A DNA stretch of 64,000 nucleotides from Evernia prunastri (taxonomy: Eukaryota; Ascomycota; Lecanoromycetes; Lecanorales; Parmeliaceae). Shown here in pieces: positions 44,348 through 55,743 of this stretch. Below the pieces are notes generated by a model. That model searched no databases. It saw only the letters and a program-made list of their open reading frames with translations, and was not told where the DNA came from. How positions within the stretch are numbered: position 1 is the stretch's first letter; each line of letters starts with the position of its first letter. Both the position numbers and the translations under genes were made by a program. The DNA lies in the NCBI GenBank assembly GCA_003184365.1, contig NKYR01000023.1, positions 248,001 to 312,000 of the forward strand. Reading direction: 5' to 3'.

Positions 44348-45694
44348 ATGGATCGAATCCCGCAAGAAATAGTACGTCTCATCGTCGAAAAAGTCGCCTA
44401 CGAGAGTCTTGAACCCTTGCGCCTTGTCAACAAAGCCTTCGCGGCTGCAGCTGCTCCTTTCTTATTCGAGGTCATCCCCTTATGGATCAGTGTCCGAAGT
44501 CTGGAGCGACTCACAGCCATTTCTGAGCACTCTCAGCTCTGCCAATACCCGAAACGAATTGTGTTCTCGCCAATCAGATTCATCGAATATAATGAACCCA
44601 ACCTTTACAAAAGGAAAGTCAAAGATTGGCTTGAATATCAGCCAGCTTCGCTCAGTGTTCATGCCCTCGCTCTGGCCAAACATACGTCAGCACACCGAAG
44701 CTATATCGAAGCACAGCGCGTTCTTGCCTTGGAATCTTTGGATGTCAAAATTATGTCGAGAGCGTTCTCGCAGCTCCCTCACCTTGAAATCGTCCATGTC
44801 GATTACTGGGACACTGCCATCGGGTCTAACGAATTGATACACGCTTTCGGCGCATTCAAGGCCGAAACTTTGATAACCTGCGACTGTCGGTACACTTTAC
44901 CAACTCTCATTAAGGCTTTGGCAGCGTCATCCGCGAACATAAGGGTCTTCAAGCTCGGCAACGACGAGGAATTCTCATACAGCAGCCACTCAGGCAGCGT
45001 TGCGGACTACACAGCAGCTGCATCTCTTGCAAGGCCTCGTCTACCACCGTCCATGAATACTTATAGCCGTCCAGCCAAAATATCGGCCCAAGCATTGGCA
45101 AAAACCTTCTGCGATGAAACCTTCGAGATCTGCAGGAATGCTTTCTGCGGTGTGCGCGAGCTCGAAATTGGAGAGATGCTGCTCGAACAAGATGATCCCG
45201 TCAATCTGCAGAAAATAGTCGCGGCACTGCAGCAGTTGATGGGCTTTGCACGGTGCCTTGAGACTGTCACCCTGGGCGAAATACGTGGCCACCCCTTTTT
45301 AGATCTGTCCAAACCTGCCATGGACCGTGTCATGCCTTATCATGGATTAAATCACATAAAGAAGCTAAATGTGCAACATTATGACACAACTCTTGCGTCT
45401 TTAATTAGCTTCTTTCGCCTGCACAATAACACTATCATTGAGGTCGATTTTCACTTTGTTACCATCACTGGGAGCGATTGGTCTACAGCATTAGTCCAAT
45501 TGCGAACGATTCATTTCCCTCGATTGAAGGTCTTCATGCTCAATTACTGCGACGACCAGGAGGCCGATCTCCAAGTCCAGGACTACATTTTGAAGGAGAC
45601 CGACGAGGATCCCATAGTAGAGGACACATTGGAGAGAGAACGAGAACAAGAAGAGACTGACAGACAGCGCCAGCAGGCTGCAATGGCTGTATGA
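44348..45694 (+). CDS. F-box-type protein with LRR-like repeats, 448 aa
   Basis: Single exon. It opens directly with an F-box-like module: MDRIPQEIVRLIVEKVAYESLEPLRLVNKAFAAAAAPFLFEVIPLWI. The body is helical/LRR-like (LPHLEIVHVDYWD, CRYTLPTLIKALAA, FCGVRELEIGEMLL, LNHIKKLNVQHYDTTLASLISFFRLHNNTI, FPRLKVFMLNYCD) and the tail is a charged Glu/Arg/Gln stretch. It would recruit an unknown substrate to an SCF ubiquitin ligase. Not a close copy of the F-box gene at 34085. Its promoter carries the relict MITE end at 44172..44220. Confidence 0.85.
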   Translation: MDRIPQEIVRLIVEKVAYESLEPLRLVNKAFAAAAAPFLFEVIPLWISVRSLERLTAISEHSQLCQYPKRIVFSPIRFIEYNEPNLYKRKVKDWLEYQPASLSVHALALAKHTSAHRSYIEAQRVLALESLDVKIMSRAFSQLPHLEIVHVDYWDTAIGSNELIHAFGAFKAETLITCDCRYTLPTLIKALAASSANIRVFKLGNDEEFSYSSHSGSVADYTAAASLARPRLPPSMNTYSRPAKISAQALAKTFCDETFEICRNAFCGVRELEIGEMLLEQDDPVNLQKIVAALQQLMGFARCLETVTLGEIRGHPFLDLSKPAMDRVMPYHGLNHIKKLNVQHYDTTLASLISFFRLHNNTIIEVDFHFVTITGSDWSTALVQLRTIHFPRLKVFMLNYCDDQEADLQVQDYILKETDEDPIVEDTLEREREQEETDRQRQQAAMAV

Positions 45695-46125
45695 TAGCTC
45701 GTACTGCTCGGCTGTGTCGTATTCGCGGCGCCGTATGTAATAGCTTAGGAGGGTCCGCCTTCTTTTTTCAGTCGTTGCTTCTTGAAGTTTATATACTGGA
45801 ACGATGGTCTACGGTGTGGGATCTTGAGGTCAGACAAGTTGAATGGGTATCGGAGATAGATGCTTGAGTTGATATTGATATTATGACGGGGATTGTGCAG
45901 TTCGTCTGTGGCTATGACAGGCCCAATAGGTAGCCAGTGGTTGAGAGAGCAATGCAAATGATTACCAGCGCCTAAACAGAACCCAATCTCAGCGTTTTCA
46001 GCCTCGTCCTCTTGCGTGTACGATATTTTATAAGGACAGCTCTTCGAAAGTCCTATCACTCTGTCTGAATTGTTAGACTGAACCGCTTCCAATCATCTTC
46101 ATCCATCAATCACAGCTTCTGACCA
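45695..46125. other. intergenic, no gene seen
   Basis: The minus-strand open frame 45745..46092 has no recognisable features and no good start context. Otherwise empty. Confidence 0.3.
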
Positions 46126-46564
46126 ATGGTCGTATACTTCGCCTCATCTACGATACCCGCTCGAACCATGCCAAAGTCCTCTACCCCCAATCTACACTTG
46201 ACCTCCATATACCCCTCAGCCCCTCCATACTTTCCCATACCCCTCTCAGTCGTAGCAAGCATATTCTTCTCCCTGCGTCACCGTCAGCGCTCCTATACCC
46301 TCCAATCCCCCAACGCCCGCCAGCCCCTTCCACCCTACGCACCCTCTCGGTAAGCGTATACCCCCCCCCAGAGCATATCCCCTCCTTTCCTCCAGAGCAA
46401 TGCCACCCCCAACTCCCCTCCTCCCCCTCCTCAACCTATCCCGCAAAAACCACGCGGCCCCGCAAGCGCCAATATATTCCCACTACGCCCTCACCTCACG
46501 AAAAGGACTCGACCTCGCTCGCATAGCCTTTAAACACCGCTTCGCCAGCGTCTTGGGGCAATAG
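46126..46564 (+). CDS. possible small two-exon gene, 130 aa
   Basis: Exon 46126..46349 ends CG/GTAAGC and exon 46396..46564 begins after TTTCCTCCAG. The joined frame stays open to a natural stop, with a hydrophobic stretch (FPIPLSVVASIFFSL) in exon 1 and a basic C-terminus (SRKGLDLARIAFKHRFASVLGQ). The clean splice sites and C-ending codons in exon 2 favour a real gene, but no family is recognised and the intron (46 nt) is near the minimum. Confidence 0.35.
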
Positions 46565-47337
46565 TGTATCCTGAATCCGTAGAAACGGGCGCAGTTTGAT
46601 CTTGATCGTCAGGCGTTCGGGGTCAAGAAGAGACCGGTTTGGGCGATTGAGGGCGGAGAGCCGGAGAGGGAGAGGGGAAGGGGGATGGTGGGTGCGTGGC
46701 GAGGGTCGAAGGTGGGAGGTGGGAGGGGCTGGCGGAGAGGCGGAGCGGGGGGTGGGGAGGTGGAGGATGCGGTTGTTGGGGACGAGGTAATTGACGGCGT
46801 TATCAATCAGTATCTCGGCGCGGGGCGTGAGTCTGGATTGTGGTTACTTTTGAGGTTGGTGGCTACCTTAGACAGGACGTCGATGTACCCCGCCCGAGTC
46901 ATCATCCACTCATCTCGATTCGTCTCGCTCGAGCGGCTTTTGTCATTTGAAGCGATTCGAGCTATGTCCACTTGCATGTAGAGGCTGATTCGACTAGGCT
47001 GGCATGGGTTGGGATGGATAAGTTCAAGTGCTGGCGGCCGTCGGTTTGTCACTTACCACCAAGGGGAAAGCGTATCCGGGTTTTCGTGACTCATGGCTGT
47101 TGGCTACAATCTTTGCCGTTTGGATGGTACGTATATGAAGTCAGGTATCTTTCTTCGGCAAGCTGTATATTCGGATTTTTCCGCGTTGTTCTGCGTTTGT
47201 CTGGCATCTGACCTGCTTTTACATACGATATTGAGCTTTTCGATTTCCATTCTGCAGCACAACAGCATTTCCTTCAAGAAAACCAACCGCATCTCTTATC
47301 CCTACACATTACATCCCCTTCCTCCCCGCCCCCTACA
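46565..47337. other. intergenic, no gene seen
   Basis: G-rich left half (46620..46780) and a normal-looking right half that should hold the GNAT promoter. Confidence 0.35.
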
Positions 47338-48093
47338 ATGTCCCTCACCCTCTCCCCCTGCGTCCCCACCGACGCCCCCGAGCTCGCCCGCGCCTCCCTA
47401 GCAATCTGGTCCCCCATCCCCCGCAACCGCGTCACCTTCGCCCACGTGCCCCCAGCAGCCCTGCTCCAAATGTACGAAAAGGACTTCCGCGACGGCATGA
47501 CGTCGTCCCACCAAAAGCAGTACCGCCTCCCCCAGCAGAAGCACCACCTCAAAGTCACGGACGACGCCACGGGCGAAATCGCCGCGTACGCCGTCTGGGT
47601 CTACCTGCCCGAGGGATACTGCGCCGAGGACGACGGGGAGGCCGTGTTGACGGGGTCGCTGCCCGAGGGGACGAACGGGGAGCTGATGGCGGATTTTGGT
47701 CGGATGACGGGGACGATGAGGGGGGAGCATGCGGGGAGGCGGGAGGCGCATTGGTGTGAGTGACAGGCTTCTCTACTCTCTCTCTCTCTCGAAGTCCTCA
47801 TTATTAGTTCGCATGTGTCCTGATGCGGCGAAGTGCTCTGGCTCCTCGGCACGCATCCGAAACACGAACGGAAAGGAGCCGGGGCGCGACTCGTGCGGTG
47901 GGCTTTCCCCCGCGCGGACGCGGCGGGGTTGAGATGCTATGTCGATGCGAGCAGCTTGGGACACCCGCTGTATCGGAAATGTGGGTTCGAGGATGTGGGG
48001 GAGATGAGGTTGGATCTGGATAAGTATGAAGGTGGGGAGGGGATGGGGGTTCAGAGGTGGGTGGCTATGGTCAGAGAGCCTCAGAAGGCGTGA
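47338..48093 (+). CDS. GNAT-family N-acetyltransferase, 225 aa
   Basis: Two exons: 47338..47755 and 47834..48093. The donor is GTGAGT; the intron carries a TC microsatellite and ends GCGAAG, an unusual AAG acceptor chosen because it restores HWLLWLLGTHPKHERKGAGARLVRWA. This is GNAT motif A, with R-K-G-A-G-A as the acetyl-CoA pyrophosphate loop (Q/RxxGxG/A). Then LRCYVDASSLGHPLYRKCGFEDVGEMRLDL is the motif B region with the usual 'ASxxGxxlYxkxGF' end. The N-terminal part has IAAYAVWVYLPEG. Fungal relatives acetylate small amines or are uncharacterised. The substrate cannot be inferred. Confidence 0.88.
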
Positions 48094-48549
48094 TGGTCAG
48101 GTAGGTGGGTCTTTTGGAGAGATTTCGAATGGTGTATACCTAACTAAGGCTGGACGTTGTAGCTGAAGAACTCCATTTTCAGGTAAGTCACGGGGACGGT
48201 GCGCCAATTCCATTCGAAATGTGAGTTCATGATGACAGCTCTGTTTGCATGATGACTGAGAGATGCCCTGATAATCCTAATCTATGCAACGAAGAACCTT
48301 GATCCACACGAGGATCGTATATGAACAGAGAACCTGCCACAGTGTCTCAAATTTTCTCTCTCACCAACCCCGTCCAGCTCACTGGACTACCCTACCATAT
48401 TCACTTGCAACCCGTCCAGCTTCACTGAACAACCTTTCAATTCTCTTCTGCCATTCGCACCAATTCCATCGTCACCATCGTCTTATTCACGACGATCTCC
48501 ACCCATCTTTTCACTATCCCTGTCACCCACCCACTCACTCACTCCCTCC
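48094..48549. other. intergenic, convergent 3' ends
   Basis: No gene. Lies between the 3' ends of the GNAT gene (plus) and the coiled-coil gene (minus). Pyrimidine-rich at its right end. Confidence 0.35.
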
Positions 48550-51500
48550 TCACTTCTGCTTCTTCGCCTCTTCTGCCGCAGCCCTCGCAATATTCGCTTT
48601 CATTCGCTGGACCGATTCACTCGTAGCGTTGGCGGATTTCGAGCTACGTGTCGGGCCCGATCGTGGCGTGGGTGGTCCTTGTCCGCGGTAGCCACCGCCT
48701 CTGTACCCAGGTGGTGTCTGATTATTGTTGTGATATGTCGGTCCTGCTGGCCCTTGGTGCTGCCGACCTGCTTGGTACCCGCCTCTGCCAGCTGGTCCAG
48801 TACCGCGACCTCTCATGTCAACGGCAGGGCTCCGATTACCATTGACGGCCACTGGAGTCGTTGGCTCCGCTCTGGGTCCATTTGCCGGCGGGCTCTGTCC
48901 TCCTCGTCTGTCTTGCCCGCCATAAGCGCCTCTACGACTAGCGCCAAGGATCTTGAAGTCATCCTCCGCTTCTGGTCTTCTGCTCGTTTCTCTGGCCGTA
49001 TTCGCAATCGGATCGACTACTGGAGCGCGGGGTTCTCGACCATCTTGCTCGGCTCTCCCATTCTCACGAGGAGACCAGCTGTCATTGTTAAATGCTGTTC
49101 CTCCTGGCGATGCACCATTTCCCTGCTGCAAAGTTCCATTATCCTGCTTGAATGACGCCACTCCCATCTCGTTTCGTAGAGGGGAGCCTTGATACGGTGG
49201 ATTCGACAGCGAACCGAAAGCTATCGGGCTTTGTGTACCGATCGTTGCAGGAGTCACCGGTGTAGATTTTGCCTGACTCGCCATCGGCTGAGCGGGCAGC
49301 CGCACTCGCGGTGTTACGTCTGGGTTGTCCAGCCCGCACGAGGGTGAAGTTGGCAACTGCACCCTCGGAGGCGTGTCCGGACCACGTAATCCGCCAGAAG
49401 TTTGAATCCCGCTGCCTGAGCTCGCAGGGCCTGGGTTCCGCCATGCGTGGCCTCGGGGCGCGGTAGGAGCACCGGGTGGAGGCTGCGGCTTCACCAGGTG
49501 GCTTAGATTTGCCGGACCACGGGGTGGCGCTCGAGAAAATCCTCCGTTCTTTGACGCATTTCGAGCCTGTGGTGAGGCTCCGTTTTCGACTGGTCTTGGT
49601 GGCGCTTGGTTGGGGGCAGATGGTGTCACTGTGTCGGGCTTTGGCGCCCACATCGACTGTGACAATGGCTTGGTGCCCACATTTCGAGCGTGTGTATAGG
49701 CTTCATCTTCGACTGGTTTTGGTGACGCTTGGTTGGGGGCCGACGGTGTCACTGTGTCGGGCTTGGACGCCCACATCGACTGTGACAATGGCTTGGTGCC
49801 GGCTTTGCCAAGATATTCGACGAGCGCGTCACCCACCATTTCATCGTACGTCTTCTCGGCGTTTTCGATGCCGGGAAAAATGTTCGACGGACGTCGAGGT
49901 CGATTCGCACGCTTCTCATCACCCTCTTGGCCTTTTGTCTCTTTGTCTTCATCCTCTTGGCCACTTGTTGGGCCGCGAGTCACTTTGTGGTGGCCTAGCA
50001 TGGGCGGGCCGTCTTCTTCTTCTTCGTCATCCTCTTCTGCTTCTTCTCCTTCATTGTCTTCATCTCCTTCATCGGACCACTCTCCCTCGCTTCCGGACTC
50101 TTCATCAGCTCCTGGGCGAGTCACTTTGTAGTGGCCGAGCATCGGCAGATCATGGTGATCTTCTTGGCCACTTGTTGGGCCGCGCGTCACTTTGTGGTGG
50201 CCTAGCATGGGCGAGCCGTCTTCTTCTTCGTCATCCTCTTCTGCTTCTTCTCCTTCATTGTCTTCGTCCTCTTCATCAGACCACTCTCCCTCGCTCCCGG
50301 ACTCTTCATCAGCTTCTGTCTTTGCAGAGCTGTCGTGATCCGAGTCTTCTTGGGTCACTGCTTCCTTCGGGGCCTCCACTGTTTCACTACCCGTCTTTGA
50401 CGAGTTATCATCGCCATCTTTTGCGATGGCTGGGCTCATCTCATCCCGGATGTTCGCAGTCACACTCGCTTCGCTGTCTTCCTGTGGTTGTTGACTTACG
50501 GCGGAGGCAGACACATCCTCTTCCACGGGAGCCATTGGAGCTGTTGCTGATCCACCAGCCTGATCTTCTCTGTGTTCCACCTCATCCTGAACCTCGTTCA
50601 CAGACGTTTCCGAAGTACCTGCCTTTTCGTTGCTGGTACCCCGGCATGTCTCGACGAGTGAGCTTGATGGGCTTGAGGGAATCGACATGTTTTCTAATGG
50701 GTTTGGAATGTCATTCAATGCTCCCCAGATGCTTCCTCGCGCGCAAGAAATGGGGGGCAATTCCAAGAACTGAGTGACTTGATCAAAGTACATACCATCT
50801 GGGAAAGTTTAGCTGGGTCATACGATCTCTTAGGAGGCAAGGGAAGAATCCTTACCTAAAACATCGTCGGGAGCAGCGACGCCTTCTTCATCTTCTACCG
50901 AGTGCGGCATCCCGCTCTTCCTCCTCCAATCCAGTCTCTTTACCTCTTTGTTGAGCTTCCGGATATGTGCGTTCTTCGCTGATCCGGGACCCGCAGCCTT
51001 GGAGAAAGACGTGTTGTCACGAGCCAGAGAAGTAGAACGACCTTGATCTGAAGAGCTGTCCTCCTGCTGAGACGTAACTTGAGCTTGATCATGCGTGAGG
51101 ATAGAAGGTAGAGGTCGCTCTAGACCTACAGAAGGGATTGATTCGTAAGCCTTGCCGTTCCATTGGATGAATGTTGGCTTTGGCGGTGGCTCCAGTACTG
51201 GCAGATCCGCGGTTCTCTGTCCGTCCTTTTGGGTTGACTCTGAGGAAGGTGACTTTTCGGGAACTTTTGGTGAGTGCGACTCGTCACCATCGTCATCTCC
51301 ATAGTCTGAGACGTCGTATAGAGGGTCAAAGGTGTCGCCGTGGTGTGGAGTTGGCAGCCACAGGGGTGCTGACTTCACGCGTCGAAGTGGAGCACCTTCG
51401 TCTACGCTGTCGGCTGCGACTCTTGGCTCTCCTACTTGTAATGGTGACTGGAGACGTCGATTCTCCATCTCCAGCTGGTCAACCCGGGTCTGGAGATTGT

Positions 51501-52394
51501 CCCGGGCTTCTGTCATATCGTACAGCTCTCGTTGGAGCTCCATGACTCTCTCCTTCTGCTCGTCGTCATCCTCGTCGCGTTCCGTTTCTGTGTCTGTTGC
51601 CGGGACGTCCTGAGCATTCTCCCGTTGCTCGTCACGATCATCTTGGAGTTTCTGGACGTCCGCCTTGAGTTCTCTCACTTTCTTCTTGAGATCGCGTCCG
51701 GCTGAACGGAGCGTGTCTCTCTCTCTCTCCGAAGACCTTCTTTCTCATCTTTCTCGAAACCGATTTGGCTATTCAGTCCTTGGACCCAAGCATCGTGATG
51801 GGTGGCGTCATCGATGATCTGCTGCTTCAATTTTTGGACCTCGTCCTCCAATTGCTCAGCGTAGTCCTCTGACTCGCCAAACGCGGTCAACATATCTTCT
51901 TGACGCGTCTTGAATTCATCAAGGCAGACTTGAAGTGTAATTTGTATTTCTCTCAGCTTATTCAGCTCCGCAACCGGTATAGACACGGTCTCTGGGAGGG
52001 AGTGCTCACCGATCCGCCCATACCTATGTCGACTCAGCTTTCGCCAAGCGGACGACAGCAGAGGACCGATGATAGGACGCAGAAGGTAGATGACCACGCA
52101 GGCCATTACCACCAGACCACCCAGCTCAGGTAAGCCGAGCTCGGGTAATTTGCCTGAGAGGTGTTCAAGAAATGTCGCGACCGCATTTTCATCCAAAGTT
52201 TGCTCTTTGCGGCGAAGTTCGGAGTATTCGAAGAGATCAGGGATGCCGTGCGGAATGTATAGTTCGGAGTCGATTTCGGACTCTTGCAGGAGGTGAAGAT
52301 TGTTGGCATCTTGGACAGCGGGTGAGATGATCTCGTGGTGTTTGAAAATCTCGCTCAACATATTCTGGGCGATGTTCATAATCTGTGAAGGCAT
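48550..52394 (-). CDS. very large membrane-anchored coiled-coil protein with internal repeats; frame break in a TC/GA microsatellite
   Basis: Read as one gene of about 1,260 residues: 52394 down to a frame shift near 51716..51729, on to 50856, a 57-nt intron (GTAAGG...CCCAG), then 50798..48550. Part 1 has one membrane helix (LGGLVVMACVVIYLLRPIIGPLL, about residues 91-113) and a long coiled coil (LNKLREIQITLQ... EQLEDEVQKLKQQ). Part 2 continues the coiled coil (KKKVRELKADVQKLQDDRD, MELQRELYDMTEARDNLQTRVDQLEMEN) in another frame. The switch falls exactly in a (TC)7 run. Part 3 is disordered with acidic and Pro-rich tandem repeats, RGG-like Gly stretches and a helix SVQRMKANIARAAAEEAKKQK at the end. 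The anchored coiled coil suggests a scaffold or tether; no family name can be given. It could also be two genes if the shift is real. Confidence 0.7.
49560..49802. repeat. two tandem copies of a 40-residue Pro-rich repeat unit
   Basis: Copies at about 49560..49678 and 49679..49802 encode GTKPLSQSMWA(S/P)KPDTVTPSAP followed by NQA(S/P)P(K/R)PVE. Nucleotide identity is high, so the duplication is fairly recent. Confidence 0.85.
49955..50315. repeat. two copies of an acidic repeat unit with PMLGHHKVTR motif
   Basis: Copies at about 49955..50120 and 50161..50315 encode ADEESGSEGEWSDE, an acidic run, then PMLGHHKVTRGPTSGQED. A diverged third PMLGHYKVTR lies between them. The period is about 206 bases. 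Confidence 0.85.
51716..51729. repeat. (TC)7 microsatellite at the frame switch of the coiled-coil gene
   Basis: Fourteen bases of TC repeat (GA on the coding strand). Upstream coding frame ends as LRRERET..., downstream frame begins TLRSAGRDLKKKVREL; both are good coiled coil, offset by one base. Confidence 0.85.
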
Positions 52395-53820
52395 GATTAA
52401 ATATCGGTGGAGGGTTTTTCAGTGAGTGTTGGTGGGGTGGAAGCGTAGGTTGCAGAAGATGTGTTGAGTGTGCAGATCTGCTTCGGTGGAAGTGATGAGC
52501 ACCTGTGACGTCCCTAAGATGCTCTGGACTGAGCGTGGTAGAGGCGGTGAGGATAGGAGATGAGTTTGTGCGGGATGGAAGTTATGGAGGAGCGTGATGT
52601 ATGATTGGAACGTCGTGTGCGTGTGTGTGCGCGTGTGTGTGGGCTTAGCGTCGATCACGATGATGACCTTGCCGACGATCAGATCAGGTTGCAGTGAGCT
52701 GATGATCGAGTAGGTGAGGAGGGGATGGAAAAGAGCAGGAAGTAGTACGTTTGTGTATGATGGTTGAGTTGTGTGTGTGTGTGAAGAAGGAAGGCAAGGA
52801 AGGAAGGAAAGGAAGGAATAAGAGGACTGTGAAGATCTATGTGATGAGGAACGAGTGTCAAGAAAGATTAGTCATGCTGGCAATTTCCCGAGTGAAACTG
52901 TTGTGGTGTTGTCGACGAGAAAGAGGGGGTTGGTAAATTCTCGGAGCAGCTTCAGGTCTCAACACAAATCTGCATGAAAGAGGCAGCCTGGAATAAAGAA
53001 GCTTTATCATCTTACAGATGCATTATGTCCCTGGACAAAGCCCGATCAGTTCATTCGACGGAGTTTTGATTCTTTGTGCTCGGTGCCTACAATTTCCCAG
53101 CAAGTGTTTGGGAGGGTAATGTCCTGAGAGAGTTGATGGATAACGGGTAGATGCCGTCGACAGCTTCTCTGTTGTTTTGTCTTCCCAAGGGGATTCTTCT
53201 GCTTTTATCTTTATTTGCCTTCCTTCCATCATGTAATTCCTGCATCACGGCATCAGGTTCCTTTGTACACTGTCTCAAGCAGCGGTAGCAGCGCCGTTGT
53301 GATCGTTGAGCACTCCGATTTCCTCACCTACTGTGCAGCCGGCGATTAGACAGAGAACATGAGATATCTCGAGTAATAGAAATGCTCTCAGTGGCGCTTA
53401 ATGTCCCCTCTTGTGCCCCTCGAGCGCCAATCCTTGCGTTCTGCTACCGTTATAATCCTTCTCGCGTGATTATCGTCAGCCAAACCCATTCCATCTATAT
53501 TGTAAAGGGGGTACATGACAGTCAGCGGTGAGTGTTGACCCCGACGCGGCGTAGCCAAAGGCAAGTGTTCTACAAATTCAGCTGTCATCATCTAAGTCTC
53601 CGAAGGGGCGCAGATCAAGAAGATCATACTCACATCTTAGAAAGAACCTTTAGCTACTTGTTAAGGTCCTAATTCATACCACCACTGTGGGCCCTTGAAA
53701 CAAGCCGTGCTGGTGTCCTGACTCTCGAAACCTGGCCTCGTCCACGCCGCAGCTAACCCCTTCTCATAGTCCCATAGTCGATCTCCTTCACCACTTCACT
53801 GATTCCAGCTGTACTCCCTC
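52395..53820. other. intergenic with microsatellites
   Basis: Contains a (GT/GC)n run at about 52615..52640, another GT run near 52770..52782 and an AAGG-rich stretch 52785..52820. It holds the promoter of the coiled-coil gene. No gene seen; the minus-strand frame 53388..53591 has no features. Confidence 0.4.
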
Positions 53821-54894
53821 TCACTTTACCTCGACATGTGTCTTGGACTTCGACTCCCCACTAATACCATCTTTCATACGTTGCAACACAGACATCTTCC
53901 TCCCTTCCTGATCCTCCGCTACAGTTAGACTGCCCCTCCTGGCAATTCCGTCACGCTCGATATCTCTGGAAGCTGCTGTACTATCGTCTCTCGCTACTTC
54001 AACATCGCAAATGTCTAAATCGGGCGCCTCGTCCAAGTCTCGGCTAGCGGCATTCGCTACGGCGCGGGATCTGCGAGTGCGGAATAGCCAGATACCGTGG
54101 GAGAGAAAGATACCAGCTTCAATAACAATACAGACGATGTAAAGACATCCGCCTAGGGGGTCGAATGCATTTTGTGCCGCTAAGGCCATGAGGGAGAAGA
54201 ACGCTCCCAGCCAGTCAATGGTCAAGAATACAAAGTTTATGCCGATGACCCGCCCTGATCGTTTCCAGAGCTCAAAGTAGGGAGGCAAAAGACCTGCTGC
54301 GAGTAAGATCGCAGCCGCGATGCCGACGATCATGATGGGCCATGCAACTTGGCGGTCATAAAGCGGTCTGAGGGTGAGAATCAGAAGAGCTTGGACTCCT
54401 CCGAATAATACACCGACTGCCGTTCCTACGAAAGAGGCTTTTGATGTCGTCCATTTGCTAGATACGGCTATGGTCAACGTATAATTCTGTACAACTAATC
54501 TGGCGTAGATGCTTACTTATGGTATATCAAAATTTGCACCCAGCTGACCAGTGCAAGTGCGCAGAAGACCTGGGGTTGGATTTGGATTGGTATGTTGAAG
54601 TTCTGAGACGTCAGCCTCCCATTCAACCTCACACCTCTACAGGAAAAGATACTTGAACAACTGCATATACTCCAAAGGGTACAGCAGCTGTTTGCTACGT
54701 CAGAACGGTCGGACCAAACAGGCATTCGGAGAAGTACCAATAGCCCACAGGAACATCATCAAGCCAGGCAAGCCATCTGTTTTCTTCTGCTTCCAATTGT
54801 ACCATATCTGCGGTACCAACTGTATGCACCAGAAGACAGTTCCGATCATACCGAGGACGTTGGCGGCGACGGGAATGTTGGTTTGGGGTGCCAT
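53821..54894 (-). CDS. PQ-loop repeat membrane protein (cystinosin/Ypq-like), 304 aa
   Basis: Four exons: 54738..54894, 54653..54687, 54517..54602, 53821..54457. The tiny 35-nt second exon restores WAIAAVPFGVYAVVQ-NFNIPIQIQPQ. The acceptor at 54458 (TATCTAG) is the only one that keeps frame after ILIYH and avoids a stop. First PQ loop: TVFWCIQLVPQIWYNWKQKKTDGLPG; second, degenerate: AAGLLPPYFELWKRSGRVIGINFVFLTIDWLGAFFSL, where the usual PQ is PP. Seven membrane segments are expected, followed by a 90-residue cytosolic tail. PQ-loop proteins in fungi sit in the vacuole and export basic amino acids or cystine, so a similar role is likely. A (GA)n run lies just 5' of the ATG. Confidence 0.9.
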
Positions 54895-55741
54895 ATTTGA
54901 AAGATGTTGTATTCCATGCAGACTGGGAGAGAGAGAGAGAGAACACCGAACAATAATAAAGAGTGTTCTGAGAATATGATTAGGAGACAGAGGGGTCTAA
55001 CAGACTGTGTAGACGATAGTTTGAGCTACGTCCAAGAGACTTTCGGTCGCACAGGCGAAAAAGTAGCCGAGAGAAAAGCATAAGAGAATGCGTTAGGTAT
55101 TTCATACCTCATACCGGTCATTACATCCTCCTTACCCCTCAAGTCACCTCACTTGCTGTCTCTCGTCTCCCAACAACCCCGAGTCCATCTCGTATATGGC
55201 ATCTAATCGCCTCAGCGACGATCTGTAAAGCTGCACCTGATACCAGGAATTTTCTGATAGCGATCTTCTTCCGAACAATCGCATGCATGATACCGTACCT
55301 TGAAGGATAAGCTATCGTACGATCGTGGAATTGTGATGACTTTGTCGTAGGTTGGGATCTCTAGCTCGGAGCTTACCCCCAGCTTTTAGTCACCACTGCC
55401 CATTATGTAACAGCAAGCACATCTTCAGGGTCGAAGCGGCTCTCGGCAGGTATAGAGACACTAAATTGTAGCGCTGGCGTTAGGAGAATAGCCCAGCGAT
55501 AGCGGAAACCAGTCGAGTCTGTCTGAGTCTCTGAGAGGAAAGTGTGCAGAGTTCCCCGCTTGAACCGCGCACGCCAAGTCATCACATTAATACATACTGT
55601 ATTTATCCGTAAGTCTCCACGGTAATAATTACATTAACATCCGAACCAATTTGAATAACAAAACACCGCGCTGAAAAGATGATGCAATTGGTTGGTACCT
55701 TAGAGATTCAAGATGAAGAGTGGTGCAAAGTATCGCTGCGC
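54895..55741. other. intergenic, promoter of PQ-loop gene
   Basis: No gene seen. Contains a GA microsatellite at about 54930..54942 in the probable leader of the PQ-loop gene. Confidence 0.35.
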
Positions 55742-55743
55742 TA

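Noticed and set aside
49476..50777. 433-residue plus-strand open frame
   Set aside because: It lies wholly opposite the repeat-rich exon of the coiled-coil gene, has no domain and reads as His/Leu-rich low complexity; a shadow of a biased sequence.
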